A stretch of DNA of 64,000 nucleotides from Acridotheres tristis (lineage: Eukaryota; Chordata; Aves; Passeriformes; Sturnidae): positions 4,135,034 through 4,199,033 of the forward strand of contig CM072888.1 in the NCBI GenBank assembly GCA_037013685.1. Reading direction: 5' to 3'. Positions 11,086 through 25,100 of the stretch are shown here, one piece after another. The position numbers were made by a program, and so were the translations under genes. Under the pieces are notes generated by a model. It was not told where the DNA came from and ran no database searches. It was given only the letters and a program-made list of their open reading frames with translations. How positions within the stretch are numbered: the stretch's first letter is position 1; each line of letters begins with the position of its first letter.

Positions 11086-14000
11086 AGTTTTCACTCTAAC
11101 CACTCTGCTTCCTTAAGCAGCTGTATTTTCTTTACAATATGCACTTATATTTTAATGCACATGGAAGAAGAACTAAAGCATTCCCCTCTCTCCCATCAAA
11201 ACCTAATTCTGTATGTTCTCTGGAAGAACAGAGAGAGGCCAACAAGAGATTGACATGGAGTCTTTCAGAAATGGGAATCTCACCTCTGAACAACAAATCT
11301 CACACTCCAGGCAAAAGCAGAGCCAGCAAGGCACAGCTGGGTACCACATGAGCAGGTGAAGAAGTGATGGTGAGATTTCTGATGACAACCTGGTGTCCAA
11401 AAGACAGACTGTCTCACTGCAAGGCTCTTGTTTGCATCTGTAATGGATTTAGGGATTTGTAGAGGTAGTTTTAAAGATATCCAAGCAGGTGCAATGTGTA
11501 TGTTGGAATGGCCTGAGTGAGTGAAGAAGCAATAATGGGAATATGAAGCAGAACAAAGAAAGGTAAGTATGTGCTTAGAAGAACGTGAGATGAAGAGTGC
11601 AAGAAATAAACTGGCAGTCTCTATAGAAGAACAGTGCAATGGAATACCTTGCATGAAGAGCTCATTTGGAAAAATCTTTGTCACTATATGTAATTATCCA
11701 GAAGAGTTTTAAATATTTCAGAGATTATTTCTTCATGATCTACCTGTCAGGATGGGAGCTGAGAGTTCTGCAATTCTTTTAGGCCTTGTTGTCTTTTAAA
11801 AGCACAAAACACATTTCACTAATCCTAAATTAATGAAAATTAACTTCTGCTACAGCCCTGAACCTGCAGTCACAACTCTGTTTTCATGTGAGTACTTGCT
11901 GGAATAGACCTCACACTCAGACAGAAAACCAGGTGTGAGAGGTGGAGTAATTTCCATTTCTTGGAACAAAAAATGCTGAAACTTCATTTAGACCCGGAGT
12001 TTCTCATGCCTTTTTAAGGCAAACAAATGTTATTTGGGTTTAGGCTTTACAGAGCACACTGGTGCAATCCACCATGGAATATCACCCTGCCCACTCACAC
12101 TGATTATCCTCCAGAGCCAAGCAGGCCATGGAGGCCTTGTTTCACTTCTACAAAGTCAAAGTTTAGCAGCCAAATTTTCTGTATGCTACTGTCAACTGTT
12201 CTGCCTTTTCTCCCCCACACCATGGCTACACAGCAACATGTCCTTCAACTGTGTTTCCCATCATAACCACTTCAATTCACATTACTGGCTGCTACTTTTA
12301 TTTCAAAATATCACAGGACTTGCAATTAGTGAGAAGAGAAACCTGTATTTCAAAAACTGAGTTTGTAAAGTCATAGCAGGTGGCAGAATTCGTCCTCCTA
12401 TGTAACAGAGCTTAATCCCAAACCTTCTATTACTCCTGGCTGATTTAAACCATTCTGTTCCTTTTCAGTTGGATACAGTCCTTGATAGCTGTTGGACAAA
12501 AGCTGATGACATCCATAACTGCTAGATAGCTTTCCTGTCTTTAACAGCCACAGAATTATCATCTAGGCATGGAAAAAGTCAAACATCAGCCTGTATGACA
12601 TTGTTCTACATTGTTTCTAAATTAGTGCTCTGCAATTTAAAAGCTAATTCTCCTATCATCCATTTCATCCTTATCTGTTTGCCAGCTCAGAGGTTAAATG
12701 AAGCAAATATCATGTTACATTCCTGCAAATTTGGAAAAGGAAACTATATGGGGTAGTGAAAAAAAAGAAGTGTAGTCTTGAGATATCTTAAACTATGAAA
12801 ATATTGTCAAAGAACCATTATTGGCATGTTAAAATAAATATTCGAACACAAAACTCCCAGATAACTAATGACCAGAATATTGTAACAATTACTTTTTTTT
12901 CTAAAACATTTGTTGAAAACTGTGACAAAAAACTCAGACTAAAGAAAGTACTAATAATCATTTGCACATTTACCTTGGGTTTAACTCCCTTCTCTATCAC
13001 TCCTCCTGTATGAGCTTTAGGAAATAAGAGCATTTTTTTCTCCACTTCAAGTACAATCCTGAATAGTGAAGTAACAGCTTAAAAAATTGCAATTATTACT
13101 CACCAAGATCCTGCAAATGCTGGTGTCTCAATTCTTTTTCCATGGGATTACTAACAATACCATTGCCTGTCTCTCTCCAAATAACAGACAGTAAGGACCC
13201 CATAAAAAAATAAATCACTTGGATTATCCAGTTTTTACACTTCATTTTGTAGAATTACTGCCTTCCTGTATAATTTTCAGTGATGTTTAACTAGCTCCCA
13301 ATGGCTCACGGTGTCCACTTCGCTTAATCAGCTTCATTTTCCCCCCAAAATCCAACTGTTGCAGCAAAGTTTTCCTGACATATAACACAAACTTCTCTTT
13401 TTTGGGTGTTTCTATGTGAAATGGGAGGCCAGCAGAAATACTGTATTTCTGAGTAAATACAGTGACAAAAACACAGCAAAACACCTGCAGAGGAGAGACA
13501 AGAGCTCCAACAGCTGAGCTGAGAGAAGCTGCTTCCCTAATATTTAATAGAATGTGTCACCCAAAAGCACTGGGAAAGAAATAATTCATCACAACTCCAA
13601 TACTCTGCTATTGCTCTGTCCATAATCAGGACCAAAGCCTTCGATATTCTCTCAACAACAAAAAAAAAATGAACAAAACTTAGTGTGACTCAAACATATC
13701 TATATTATCTGTAGGCTTTAAAGCTCCTGTTTGGTAGATCAGCAAGCCTGAAGATTGGCTGGTCCATAAATTCTTGCATTTATTTTCACTCTTTCAACAC
13801 AGCATATCCCTGAGTTTGGTGCCTTCTGAAAGAAAAGTTTACTTTACTTGGTTGTAAGACCAGAAACATCCTACTGAGTTGTTGCCAATTTTTGTCTATG
13901 GTATTTCTTGCTTTGCTCACAAAAAACAAAGTAAGAAAAGACAGAAGTAATTATATTATGAAGAAAATACTCTCCAGAGCAGAGGCATGGGGATGCCATT

Positions 14001-17000
14001 TATTGCTGTAAAAACACAGGGAACAAGAATAATTGCAGGTTCCCAGTTTCAGTGCAGAGGTTTAGGTACAGTTGATCCTGTCTCAAGTGAGACCAGCTCT
14101 GGTTCTATTTTAATGATTCCATTATACTTCTTTAACAATATTTACCTTTTTTTGACATGGGGCACTGCAGCACTGACATCCAGAGATGAAGATTGGTGCC
14201 CATCAGATGTAGCAGGGGTTATCTTTCCACAAACTATTGATCTATCTTTGCCACTCTGAGGACTTATAGTATCACTTCCTATTTAGAAGGACAACACTAG
14301 CATTCATTATATCCATTTACACCAGCAACAGCCATTTTTGAGAGACTTCAGGATCAATTTCTGATGGATTAGCTGTAATATTAGATCAGATGCAGAATGT
14401 TTAAAGTTTAAAAGCATTATTCCAGTTTGGTCTTGCAATACATCGTTAAGAATACATTGTTGTAATAATTCCTCCCAAGTTCCATTAGGGCTGTGGGTTA
14501 TAAAATATCTGCAATTACAAGTGGGGCTGTATGGCAGAGGTGCTCTCTTTCTCTCAGACACAGCAGCAGAGAAGGTTGATTTCACACACCAGCCTCTACT
14601 CGTGACAAATCCGTGCCTGTCACTGAGGTTTCGTGCAGTGATGGACGGACTCACACAACAGTGCAGCCAAACACCAAGTTATGATTCTTCATATTTGACA
14701 TGTCCTCATTTCCTCCTCCTTAGCCCTGCACCCTCAGGGATTCTGCACATCCACTAGGAGATTGCTCACCTGCAATACAAAAGCCAAGGCCTCCACCCAC
14801 AAACTCTACCTATTGGCTGCACTTGTGGGAAATTTCTGGGGGTGCTTGCTTCCATTCCACCCCCACCCCTAATCTCTCCCCCATACCCTGACTCAATCCC
14901 AGCTACTGTGTCACTGCTTCTCCTGGCTTTCCAAGATGCCTTTCTTGCAGTCCCACAAAAACATGTGAGATGTAACAAGAACAAGCTGCTCTCCTTGCTC
15001 AGCATTTCATTGTGTCCCTTCCCTATTCAAATCCACCTGCCAGATGCTCATCTGCTACCACATAAAATTTGTCCCATGTCAAAACTTCTTTCCCCTACCA
15101 TTTATCCCAACTGTCAAGCTTTGCACTGGCCTATCCCCCCCAATCCATCACCCTGTCCATCTGTTTGTCACACTGCTCTACAAGCAGCCCATGTGTCTTT
15201 CCCCACACAGAGCTCATGCCAGACACACACGTGTTTTTTAAAGACATTTTCAAAGCCCTGTGACAAGCAATGACTAAAATGGGCTTGTACCCATCCTATA
15301 AGGTTCTTTTTATTACTTAAGGCACAGAATACACTTCAAGATGTGCAACTGCTCTCCATGTGGAAGCCATTCCTTTAGATACCACCCTCCTGGCAGGAAA
15401 GCACTGAAGCTCAGACGCTTTGCAGATTTTGCAGGCAGCAGAGGCACCTAAGTCACCAAAAGGATGCACAAGGCAGAGGGAAAGCTCCAAAACAGACACA
15501 ATCCAGCTTATTTCCCATCAATAAATGTCAATATTGTACTTCTTAGATAGGAGCAGCCCCTTGTACCTTCTGAAGAGAACAACTAAACCAAACAAAACCC
15601 AAACACCGCATTTAAGGATATGAAAATATCTGCTATAATGCATTCCTTTGTTTTTGATTAGGATTTCCTGAGCTACAGACTGTGCTGTCCCTCCAAAATC
15701 CCTTCTCATGCTGTTCATGGTGGTGCCTGCTGCAGCAGGCTGTCATTCCAGCAGAAGGAAATTCATCCATGCTGGTCCATGCACACAATCACTGTTCTAA
15801 AAGGTGACCACACTTAGTTACTCATGCAAAATAAAGCAATAAGACAATTATGACCTCACCAACTCCAAGATATAAAATGTAAAGACTGGAGAATGAGCCT
15901 TCTAGCTCTCTGGCCTCCAAGACTAGAAAAATTTTGCTCTGGGACATCCAGGTTTGCACCCTTTCAAAAGACGTGCTTGAATTTCCTAGAACACAGCAGA
16001 TCTGAAACAACAATAAAACCTTTTTCTCCTTGTTGCAAACATGCCTGCAATAATAACCAGTGGAAGGAAACTATCCCTACTGAACCATTTTTGAATGCAC
16101 ATACCTCAAATGTAGCCTTTAGCACAGAGAATTACACAACTGAAAATTCTAAGTCAGCTTTTAATGGAATAAATGCTGTGGAGTTAATAACAGTCAGCAA
16201 ACAAAACAGAAAATGCAGAACAAGCTACTTCACTGAATCTGTTGCTTTCACAGTACATAAAGGAACTCTTTTTTTCCTAATGTAAACACCACTGGCACAA
16301 AACATCTATGTTGTAGTGCCAGAGGAATACAAATTCAGTGGCCTGTCTACGAAACCAACCTTGTCATTAAAGTTGTCCTTAACTGTGGGGTCAAACAAAA
16401 ATGGAGTTCTTCAGTTCATTGTGAGGACTGAGGCAGCAAAGGTGGGAAAAAAGAAACCAAGTTCCTTTGTATTATGCAACAAGTGCTGCCTGTGGTTAAG
16501 GAGATGACACTGAGCCATACAAACAGCTTGTACAGGCTGAGACTGCAAATCCCAGAAATCAGTGGAGGTTACAGGTCTGCAGCATCCTGACAAAAACTCT
16601 GTTTTTCAAGCCATCAAGCACAAGGAAGTTTCAAAAGCATCCCAGTAGCCCCAAGCACATGAAAGCAAACCGTGTCATATATTTTTTTTTCTCTGCAGAG
16701 AAACTTGTGTTTGAAACAATGTGGACTCTTGGGAATCCCTTTTAAGAGATTTCTAAGAGAAGATCCAAAGTCTGCTACATGACTAAAACCAAGACAATCA
16801 GCTCTTCCCAAGGGTGATAGAACACTGGTCATCTCTTTTGACTCAAGTGCTCATATCTTTCAAATATATGCAGGTTATACTCATAATGTCATATACTCTG
16901 TATTTTTGGGGAAATAGTTGTTAGAAATAAACTGTTACCATAAATCAGTTTGCTCAGTCTCTATGTAATTTTTGGTTTCTTCCCCAAAATGGCAGAACTG

Positions 17001-20000
17001 CAGAGAATTTCAAAGCAATTCTGAAAACTATAAAATGTTTAAGAAATAGGCATTACCTAGAGGAAGCCCAAATACACAGAGTAGCTATCCTTTTGTAGCA
17101 TAAAACATCACTTGCAGTTCCTCTACAGCAATTACACCTGAAAAGTGCAACACAGGATATGGCACAGCTATATCCAAAAAGGGTTAATTCTATCTGCAAG
17201 CCATTAAGTACTTGGGTTTTCAAACAAAATAAACTTTATCAAGAAGCCAGTCATTCCATTGCAAGAGCCACCCAACACCCGTTATTAATTGCAAAGAATT
17301 AAATCATCAAGGCCTTGTTTAAAGCTGACCCCAGTCCAGCCAGTGCAATGTTCTGCTTTGTTTGCCCACACCACGTCTGCAAATCTGCTCCAAAGCCTCA
17401 CAAGCTCCACCAGTCTGTGCCCAAAGCAAACAATACAGTTTGTATCTGTTTATAAAGCATAAAAAAGAATCCAGAAAACAAATTGCTACTCACTCCTTAA
17501 AAACAACAATCCTTTCTGGCCTTAGTATGCTGACACAATTTGACACTCCCTGCTTTTTGAGGGCAACCAAAACCAATGCCCTGAGGGCCCACAGAGAATG
17601 CCAGAGCAAAGAGGTGGATAATGGGAAGACTTTCTACCACATCATTTATGAGACTTTTTTAAATTAATCAGATATGTTTGACTAGAGTAACAAGATATGG
17701 TAAGCCATAATGGTAAGCCCCTGGTTCAACTCACTTGATGTATTTCCTTTCCCATACGAAGATTTTAATGTAACACCACTCAGGTTAATTTCTAAGTTGT
17801 TTCTCTTCTTTCTTCATTCACTATGTTCAGGCAGTCAAACCCTAGGGCCTCACAACACTAAAAGTTTTACATTACTTCAGGACAGCTGTGATTGTAAAAA
17901 TAGAAATTTATCACCATATCGTAATCGGTGTAATAAAGTTCATTTGGCATAATTTTTCACCTGAAAACATGAAAATAGGTCACATCAACAAGAAAGTGAG
18001 ATCCTGACCATGTGTTCTGTAAAGCCCTATAAGCACAACACGAGTACAGCCAGCCAGAGAACCACGGGCAGTGTGAGTGCAGCTATCAATAATTAAAAAA
18101 AAATCTGCCTGGAGACAGCCATGCCAAGCACCTGAATCCACTGTAATGGTGGAAATGGACACATATGCTTGGGGACTTCATGTCCTTGCTGAGTAACACT
18201 CATTTATGATACAGAGAGCAAACTCTGAGCAAGATTGCAGTAAGTGCTGGCATTTGGGAGAGCTCAGCCTGTTGCTGGTTTGCAATGCACAAGCTCTATA
18301 TTCATTCATATTCTATATTTGTTGGTGCACAGATGAAAAGCCAGGAGGTTCAAGTGATCTGACATAAATGAAGGTTTCCCTATCACAGCTGCTTGCTTTG
18401 GTAGTACTTACATGAAAAGGCCTAATGAAAATTTAAGTGAATAATGCTGCACACTGGAAAAAAATACTCTTTTTAACCAAATTATTAACTAGAGAGCCTC
18501 CACCAGCACTCCCTGGATACATTCCCAGGAAAGCCTCTCATGTTCCTGCTATTCCTCATCCTGGATAAATAAATGAATCCAAAACATTACTGAAACATGG
18601 AGAAAGTTGTTTTCAGCAATTGACAGGATGTGTTTTGATAATAATGTAGTTGGTATTAAAAATACACATATCTCAGCATTTACAGAGTGCTATTTTGCAT
18701 GCTGTGTTTACTCTCAGCTTAACAGAGCATTTCAAAGTCGTTCAATTGTGAAAAGCAGATGAATGTATGATACTGTAGAAGATCTTACTTTTAAAATACT
18801 TTTTTTCCTCTATAAATATTCCTTCATAATCACTTGTGAAGTTCATGAAAAATAATTTAATTTTAAGCAACTATAGTTTGACCATATTCAAATCAACTCA
18901 CACTTTGGTGCTTTTTTAGGATATAAACCCCTCTTTTCCATGAGGTATTATATGTGTTACCTGGAAGCACAAGCTGTGTCAACATTTGATCCAAAAGGCA
19001 ATGGACATCAGTCAGAAGAAAAGGAAACCACACAGCCTCCCCCAAAAATTGCAGTTACAAAAACTTGTAGGCTGTAAAAGCTACACAAGATAAAAATGGG
19101 AGAGGGAGTGAGACACAGAAAAAGGATTTAATGGGAAAATGAAAGAGGAAAGACTACAGAAAAGAAGAAGAAAGGAGCAAACACTTAGAAGAAAAGAGAG
19201 CTCTGGCAGTTTACAAGCAGAATGCCTTCCAGGAGAGATGGAGAAAATTTGGCACCAGAACTTGAAACAAAATCCCCAGTGGGACTGAGACTGAGGAAAG
19301 GCCAAGAGAGAAGCAGAGATGAGCTGTAGTGTTGGCTGGCCACAAAACAAAGACCTTCCCAGCCACATGTGTTGTCATGGCCAGCAGGCAATGCAGATAA
19401 ATACACCTCCCAGTTTGTGGGGTGAAAGCATCTGCAGCTCTTACAGAAGAACTTAAATTCAGTTAGGAAGTTTTAATTCTGATGATATCTGTAATTTTAG
19501 AGCTGGAACAATGGCCCAGGTATTTTTCATGGTCTTGCTCTTTTTCTGGTGCAATTGTTTTGCTGTCTCACTTCTTGCTCTTGTGTGCACCACTGGCACA
19601 GGCAGGCAGATGCAGAGTCTCCACTGTGCCACTGACACGTTTGGCACGCTGGAACTGAACATGCCTGCCTACACTGAGTGAATGAGTGGGGGCTTGGGCA
19701 TGCCAAAATGCTCAATAAATTGGTATGCAGTGGGTTCTCTGAAGTGGCAATGGAAAAGGCAGACAGAACTGGGATTTGGGTTCCTCTACCAGAAAATCTA
19801 AACATTCGAAGCCCAAGAGCCCATAAAGTACCTAAGAGTGATGAAGCTGAATGGCCAGGGATAAATCTGTGGGACTGTGGCATTAGCTAGGTTCATATGG
19901 TCCTGGCACAGGTATGCTGAGCTATCTCAGGTGTGCAGAGCTGCAGGCAGGCAGTCTTCCCTAAACACAGATGCCAGGTTTGTTTCTGTTATCCCTCCCT

Positions 20001-21814
20001 CCTCTCACTGTGTTTCTGTTCTGCTGCTGACAGTGTGCTCAAAGCAACCACACTTTAAAACTCACTTGTCCTGCAGTTTTATGGGCTGTGCTGAGGGTGT
20101 TTCTGATGAGCATTTTGCTCTGTGGCTCAGACACTGATGATGCCACATGTTGTGTGGATGCCTGGGAGGATCTGACCCCCGTGTAGTTCAGTAGCCCTTC
20201 ATTCCATGATCTCAGGACAGGCTGTTTCTCCCTGCCACACCAAAATGGTGGAAATTACATCTCCCTCTTGTGTTTAGGTTGCTGAAGCTGACAAAAACAT
20301 GGCTGCCTTACGAATAGAACATTCCTGCAACTTCACGAGCAAGAATTGTTTTCTTCCTGGCTCCTCTTCAGAGCTCAGTGGTTAACAGGGCCAGGCTGCC
20401 TCTTCTGAACACAGGAGATATTACCAGAGCTCTTGGCCATGCAGCACAAGAACTTCTGCCCAATCTGAATCAAGAAACATACTGTCTTTTGCAAAGGAGA
20501 GGGAAAGAAACATGATTGTAAAGTCTTACTTGGCTCTTTCCAGTCGAGCTGACAAGCTGTTGTAGGCTGAGTGACTGTAAGCTGAACAAGTTGGCAGAAA
20601 AGGAACAGTGTTTTCCAAGCTGGACTTTGGAGCCAAAGCTGATGGGTAGCATAACAGACTGTATAGCCTTCAGGCAGAATAAAGTCCATAAAATGAAAAA
20701 AAAAACCACAACAAACCCCAGCATGCAGTCATCAAATCTATTCATATGTTCAGGACTGGCTGCATAATCAAAGGAAAATTACTTCATTGGGCTCACAGCC
20801 CAATAACAAGCTGGAAAGGGTGAGACTTTATTTCTTGGATTTAATTGGAGGCAATCAGGATGACATCTCTAGAGCCATAAAGCTGATATTCCTTGAACAG
20901 TTCACCGTGACTGTTTTGCTTACTGTAATCCTGAAAATGTCACAACACAAAGGAAATCCAGAAAACAAATGATGCTGCCATCAAACAGAACCTACACATT
21001 TAAACAGGAAGAATTTCCCTAACTTCAAACATAGCCAACACTTTTTACTGCTAAAATTGTTTTCCAGTCCACAATGTTTATCCTGCTTCAACAGGCATAT
21101 GTGTTTTAAGCTACACACCCCTTTCATCTCATGAGTGTTATTTAAGTTTTAATGAATTTGGGTGTTTATCTCACACTTGGACTCCTTGGCTGAGGCAATA
21201 CCATTAAGCAAGTGTATCCTTATGAATGCCTACTGCCTTTCTCTATACTTGCCTCACCCTTGGAAGAACAAAAGCACAAAGGCACAGAGAAGGTGCCCAG
21301 TAGTTTCTCCAGTCAGGGGAATTACATCCCACCACTCCTGGGAGGTGTCTGTCTGCCCTGTTCTTGAGAAGGAAGACACACTACCACTTTGAATAGCTGT
21401 CTGCTTTGGGAGATGAGCTCTTTCTGACATTAAAATGTCTTTTTGCTGCAAACTAGTTCTCACCTTATCCCTAGGGGCCATGGAGAATCAATCTGCACCA
21501 TCCTTCTTGCATCCAGCTTTATCAAAAGAGAAATGTCAGACCAGCCTTTATAAAACAAATTCAAATCCTCCAGTTTTTCTAAACCCCTTGCTGCCCTGAC
21601 ACACTGCTCTGAGAACTTCTCTTTATTTGTTCCCCTCAAATCTTCCAAAAATTCTATCAGGCCTGACTCAGTTGTTGGATGTAATCATTAGCTGACTGCT
21701 CCAGCTCCTCTTTCAAGTGTTACACATGTCATCAAACTCTGATGTATGCCTAAATTAGCCACCTATTCTTAAAGCTCTTTTTCAGTATTTAGCTAGAAGT
21801 CTAAATTACTGGTT
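11086..21814. other. Intergenic stretch
   Basis: Apart from the MIR-like fragment near 12.7 kb I see no gene, RNA or identifiable repeat. A C/T-rich stretch at 14850-15240 gives overlapping proline/serine-rich frames, typical of pyrimidine-rich sequence. The plus strand is strongly purine-rich at about 19090-19200. Confidence 0.6.
12645..12720 (-). repeat. Probable MIR-like fragment, minus orientation
   Basis: The plus strand reads ATCATCCATTTCATC...CAGCTCAGAGGTTAAATGAAGCAAATATCATG. This parallels the reverse complement of MIR (CCCATTTTACAGATGAGG...CACAGAGAGGTTAAATGACTTGCCCAAGGTCA). The match is short and diverged, so it stays tentative. Confidence 0.4.
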
Positions 21815-22115
21815 GTCAAATGAAGTTTAAGGATTTAATTATTTGCATGGTGCCAGATCAAATGTATTAAAGTTAATGTTCACAACATGTAACAGTTCTT
21901 AACATTTGATGCTGGGACCAAAACCAAACTGCTAAACAGCACAAAAAATCTTGTTATTATCTCTTAATGAGAACCACTGATTATTTTTTAAATTTCATTT
22001 GACAGTCTTCATCCTAATTAATTCTACATGGCAAAGTGAAATTACTCTGGTTGATGAGGATCATTCTAACTCTGAAATACACTTATTAAATGAAATTCAA
22101 GCATGGTGCTAATCA
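21815..22115. promoter_or_regulatory. Candidate non-coding element with POU and TALE-type motifs
   Basis: TTTAATTATTTGCATGG (octamer-like plus TAATTA) is at 21834-21850, TTTGACAG (MEIS/TGIF-type) near 22000, CTAATTAATTC near 22015, and GTGCTAATC near 22107. The block is free of simple repeats and of long open frames. Conservation cannot be tested here. Confidence 0.3.
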
Positions 22116-25100
22116 GGCAAAGGAGCATGTGTTGCCAACCAAACATACAAACCCCAACAATGAGATAATGACAGGTATATGAAGCATTGCTATTTAAAGA
22201 GAGTAAAAGGCTTTGAGCTTCCCTAAGAGAAAGAGCAACCTAGATGTAAATCTCTGTGATCTTGAGGAAGAACAGCTTGTGCTTTTTAAATTGTGTTTGA
22301 TTTCTATCTCAAAAAGAAAGCAACACCTGTATTGCAAAGGGACTAAAGGTTGTTAAATTAGTGGACTGCCAAGTCAAGCTGTACCAGAGCACAGGCTTCT
22401 GTTAAGATACAGTGAGAGCAGTTTCCCAGCAATGCCCATTAATGTTTCCCAAGTTTTGGCACATTCATCCAGCAAGTTATTTCAAAACAAATTTTAAAAG
22501 TCTGCATTCAACACTGTCCTCCAAGAGACTTTCACCAAATCAGGATGTATTTGTTAGATCTTGAGTCAAGGCAGTGCTGTGTATGTGCAATATGGAAATA
22601 ACCTGGCACAGGTAAGCAGAGTCAGCAAAGCTTGCATGTTGATGTGATGATAATTTCTGAATTAGCTTCAAAAGCTTTGTTTTGCTCAATGACAAGTGAG
22701 ATGATGAACACCAGAACTATCTGCTTTCATTTGCATAGAACACATGGCTCCCTGGCTGAAAGGATCATTTTTCCTGGCAAACCTCTGACACAAGGGCGGG
22801 CTGAGGACAAGGCCTGGCAGTGCCAATGTGTATCAGGATCCTGATAGAGGAACTCTGCCCTTGCTGAGCACCAGAGACTTCTGGCCATGGTAGAGATCTC
22901 TTTTGTGGGTCTGAGGACAGGAGAAGGTTTGGTATTTGCCTGTCCTGGCTGTCTTGGGGCTGAGCCATTGCTGGGATAATTATGCAGCCTGTCTGCAGTC
23001 ACTGTCCTCTGTCATTTCGGAAAACACATTTTTCGAGAGATACAGGGATGTTCAAGAACTCTAATGGCTTCAAAATTAATTTCTCACATAGTTTTTCAAA
23101 GATGAGACAAGCGCATAAGTAAAGTGCCATGAAATACTGTGGATTAAAGTCCTGAATATTTTATTTACTACTTCTGCATAGCAATTATTCACAGGTTTTC
23201 CAGGGAGAGGAAGAAAAGTCTGCTTGTGTTTCAGAAAAATTAAGTCCTATGCTTCTCCAAATATACAAGAGGAAGTTCACCCAAATGTTTTACTCCCTGA
23301 AGTATTCCCCTTCCTGATATTTCTTCTTTTGCTGGGCTGTCCCAGGGCATAATTGAACCCAGATCTTACCTTCCAGGGACAAACACAGGCTACATGTTTG
23401 AAAATAAAGTAGCTGGGGAATTAGAACAGTTGTTTGCATCATATTATTGTCTAGAGCCTTGAGGCTTTATTACTGGTCTTTTGAGGAATGCACTGAAGCA
23501 CAGAATAATAAAGTGTATTAATTGGCATTAATCTCTGCTACTCTGAAGAGAAGGGAGTCTAAAATAAGCCATATACAAGAAGAAAAAACATAGACAGACT
23601 CTTCTATTATTTAAATTTGCATTCAGCTCAGCAGTCTCTTTTGCAGAATAATTTACACCTGTATTTTGCACCAGTGTGAGCCAGCACTCTTGGGTCTCCA
23701 GCTGAAATTCAGAGAGGAGGTGTAAATACAGACACATTACCTACTTGTTTAGGTAGCTCAGATATTTGGCTAATTGTGCTGATACCTACACTAGCACTTC
23801 TGCACAGGAATAAATCATGTCTTGTCATTCTATGAGTGCATTTATATTTGTAGGGGCCACTTAGCTGGAAAACGATAAATTTATTTTTTTTTCTTTTTGT
23901 AGCATGGCACATAACATAAAAAGTGTATATTCCAACACAGGTATAAATTTCAATTCGTTTTTCCAGTTTACCCTAGCTCTTAACAATTAACACTGAATTG
24001 CATTTGCTATTTTCCAGAATGGAATAGCTTTATACAGACAAGCACTGAAAAACTTGGTATTTTAAATTTTGGTGTAGGACTGACTCGACTCAAGTTATAA
24101 AGGCATTTTTATTACTATTGCCACATTTCTTTTCGAAACTAAAATGTTAGCATCCAGTTTTTAGCAAGCTTATTTGTTTTCATCTACCAGTGGTGCAGGG
24201 GCATTTTGTACACTGTGGTGTACATTTCAGGAGCTCACACCCATCCCGTTGTCACTCAATGATGACTCTGCCATTTCTGAATACAATGAAGTGCATTTGG
24301 AACCAGGGGAGTGCCAATTCATCTTAAGAGCAGTCTTCTCTGACTTCTAATCTGTACATCCATTGATTTTTATGGCTGTCTTAACTCTCCCCTCCCCTCC
24401 AGTTTCTAAATGCAACAACTAAGAGAGATGATTGTAACATTCAAGATAAAAAGAGGGTGTAGAGATGCAACCTATCATCTTGGTATTTAGTGTAACATGT
24501 ATTTTACAAGAGCTGCATTTATACCCAGCACTGATTTACTCTGCCACTCTGCTAAGTTGGTTGATAAATACAATGTTCCACACAACCAGCACTCCTTGGA
24601 GATGCATTATTGGGGCAGATTCTTTTCCCTCAGTAGTGCCTTAGAAAACTAAATATAGGTACCTAAAATGAAACCTAGTCATGAACTGTAAGTGTAACAA
24701 AAACCTGCATTAAAGCCAGTGAGAGCTCTGGGCACTCAAGAATGAAGGATACTTTATATAAACCATCAGAGACAAGAATCACATTACTAATTAGCAACAG
24801 ACCAAAATAAACAGGGATATTGTGGAGCTAAAATAAGAATCCTTACTCAAAATGCATGCCTAACTTTTTCCTGAATTTTTCAAGTCCAATTGACCAATCA
24901 TTTCTATGCTCATTCTGATTCCCTCTTTCTTGCAGGACTAGTAGATAGAAGGTATTTTTCAAGCTTCTAGGTAAATGGGTCTACTTTTCCTTTTCAGAGA
25001 AAGAAAGAGAACAGCTGGAAATCAGCTGGATGAAGCTCTGCAGTGTCTTAGCATGGGGGCCCATCCCTAAACTCCCCTAAGTTCTACTGGCAGATAAAAG

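Noticed and set aside
14842..15273. 143-codon proline/serine/histidine-rich frame
   Set aside because: It arises from a pyrimidine-rich stretch with overlapping frames of similar composition.
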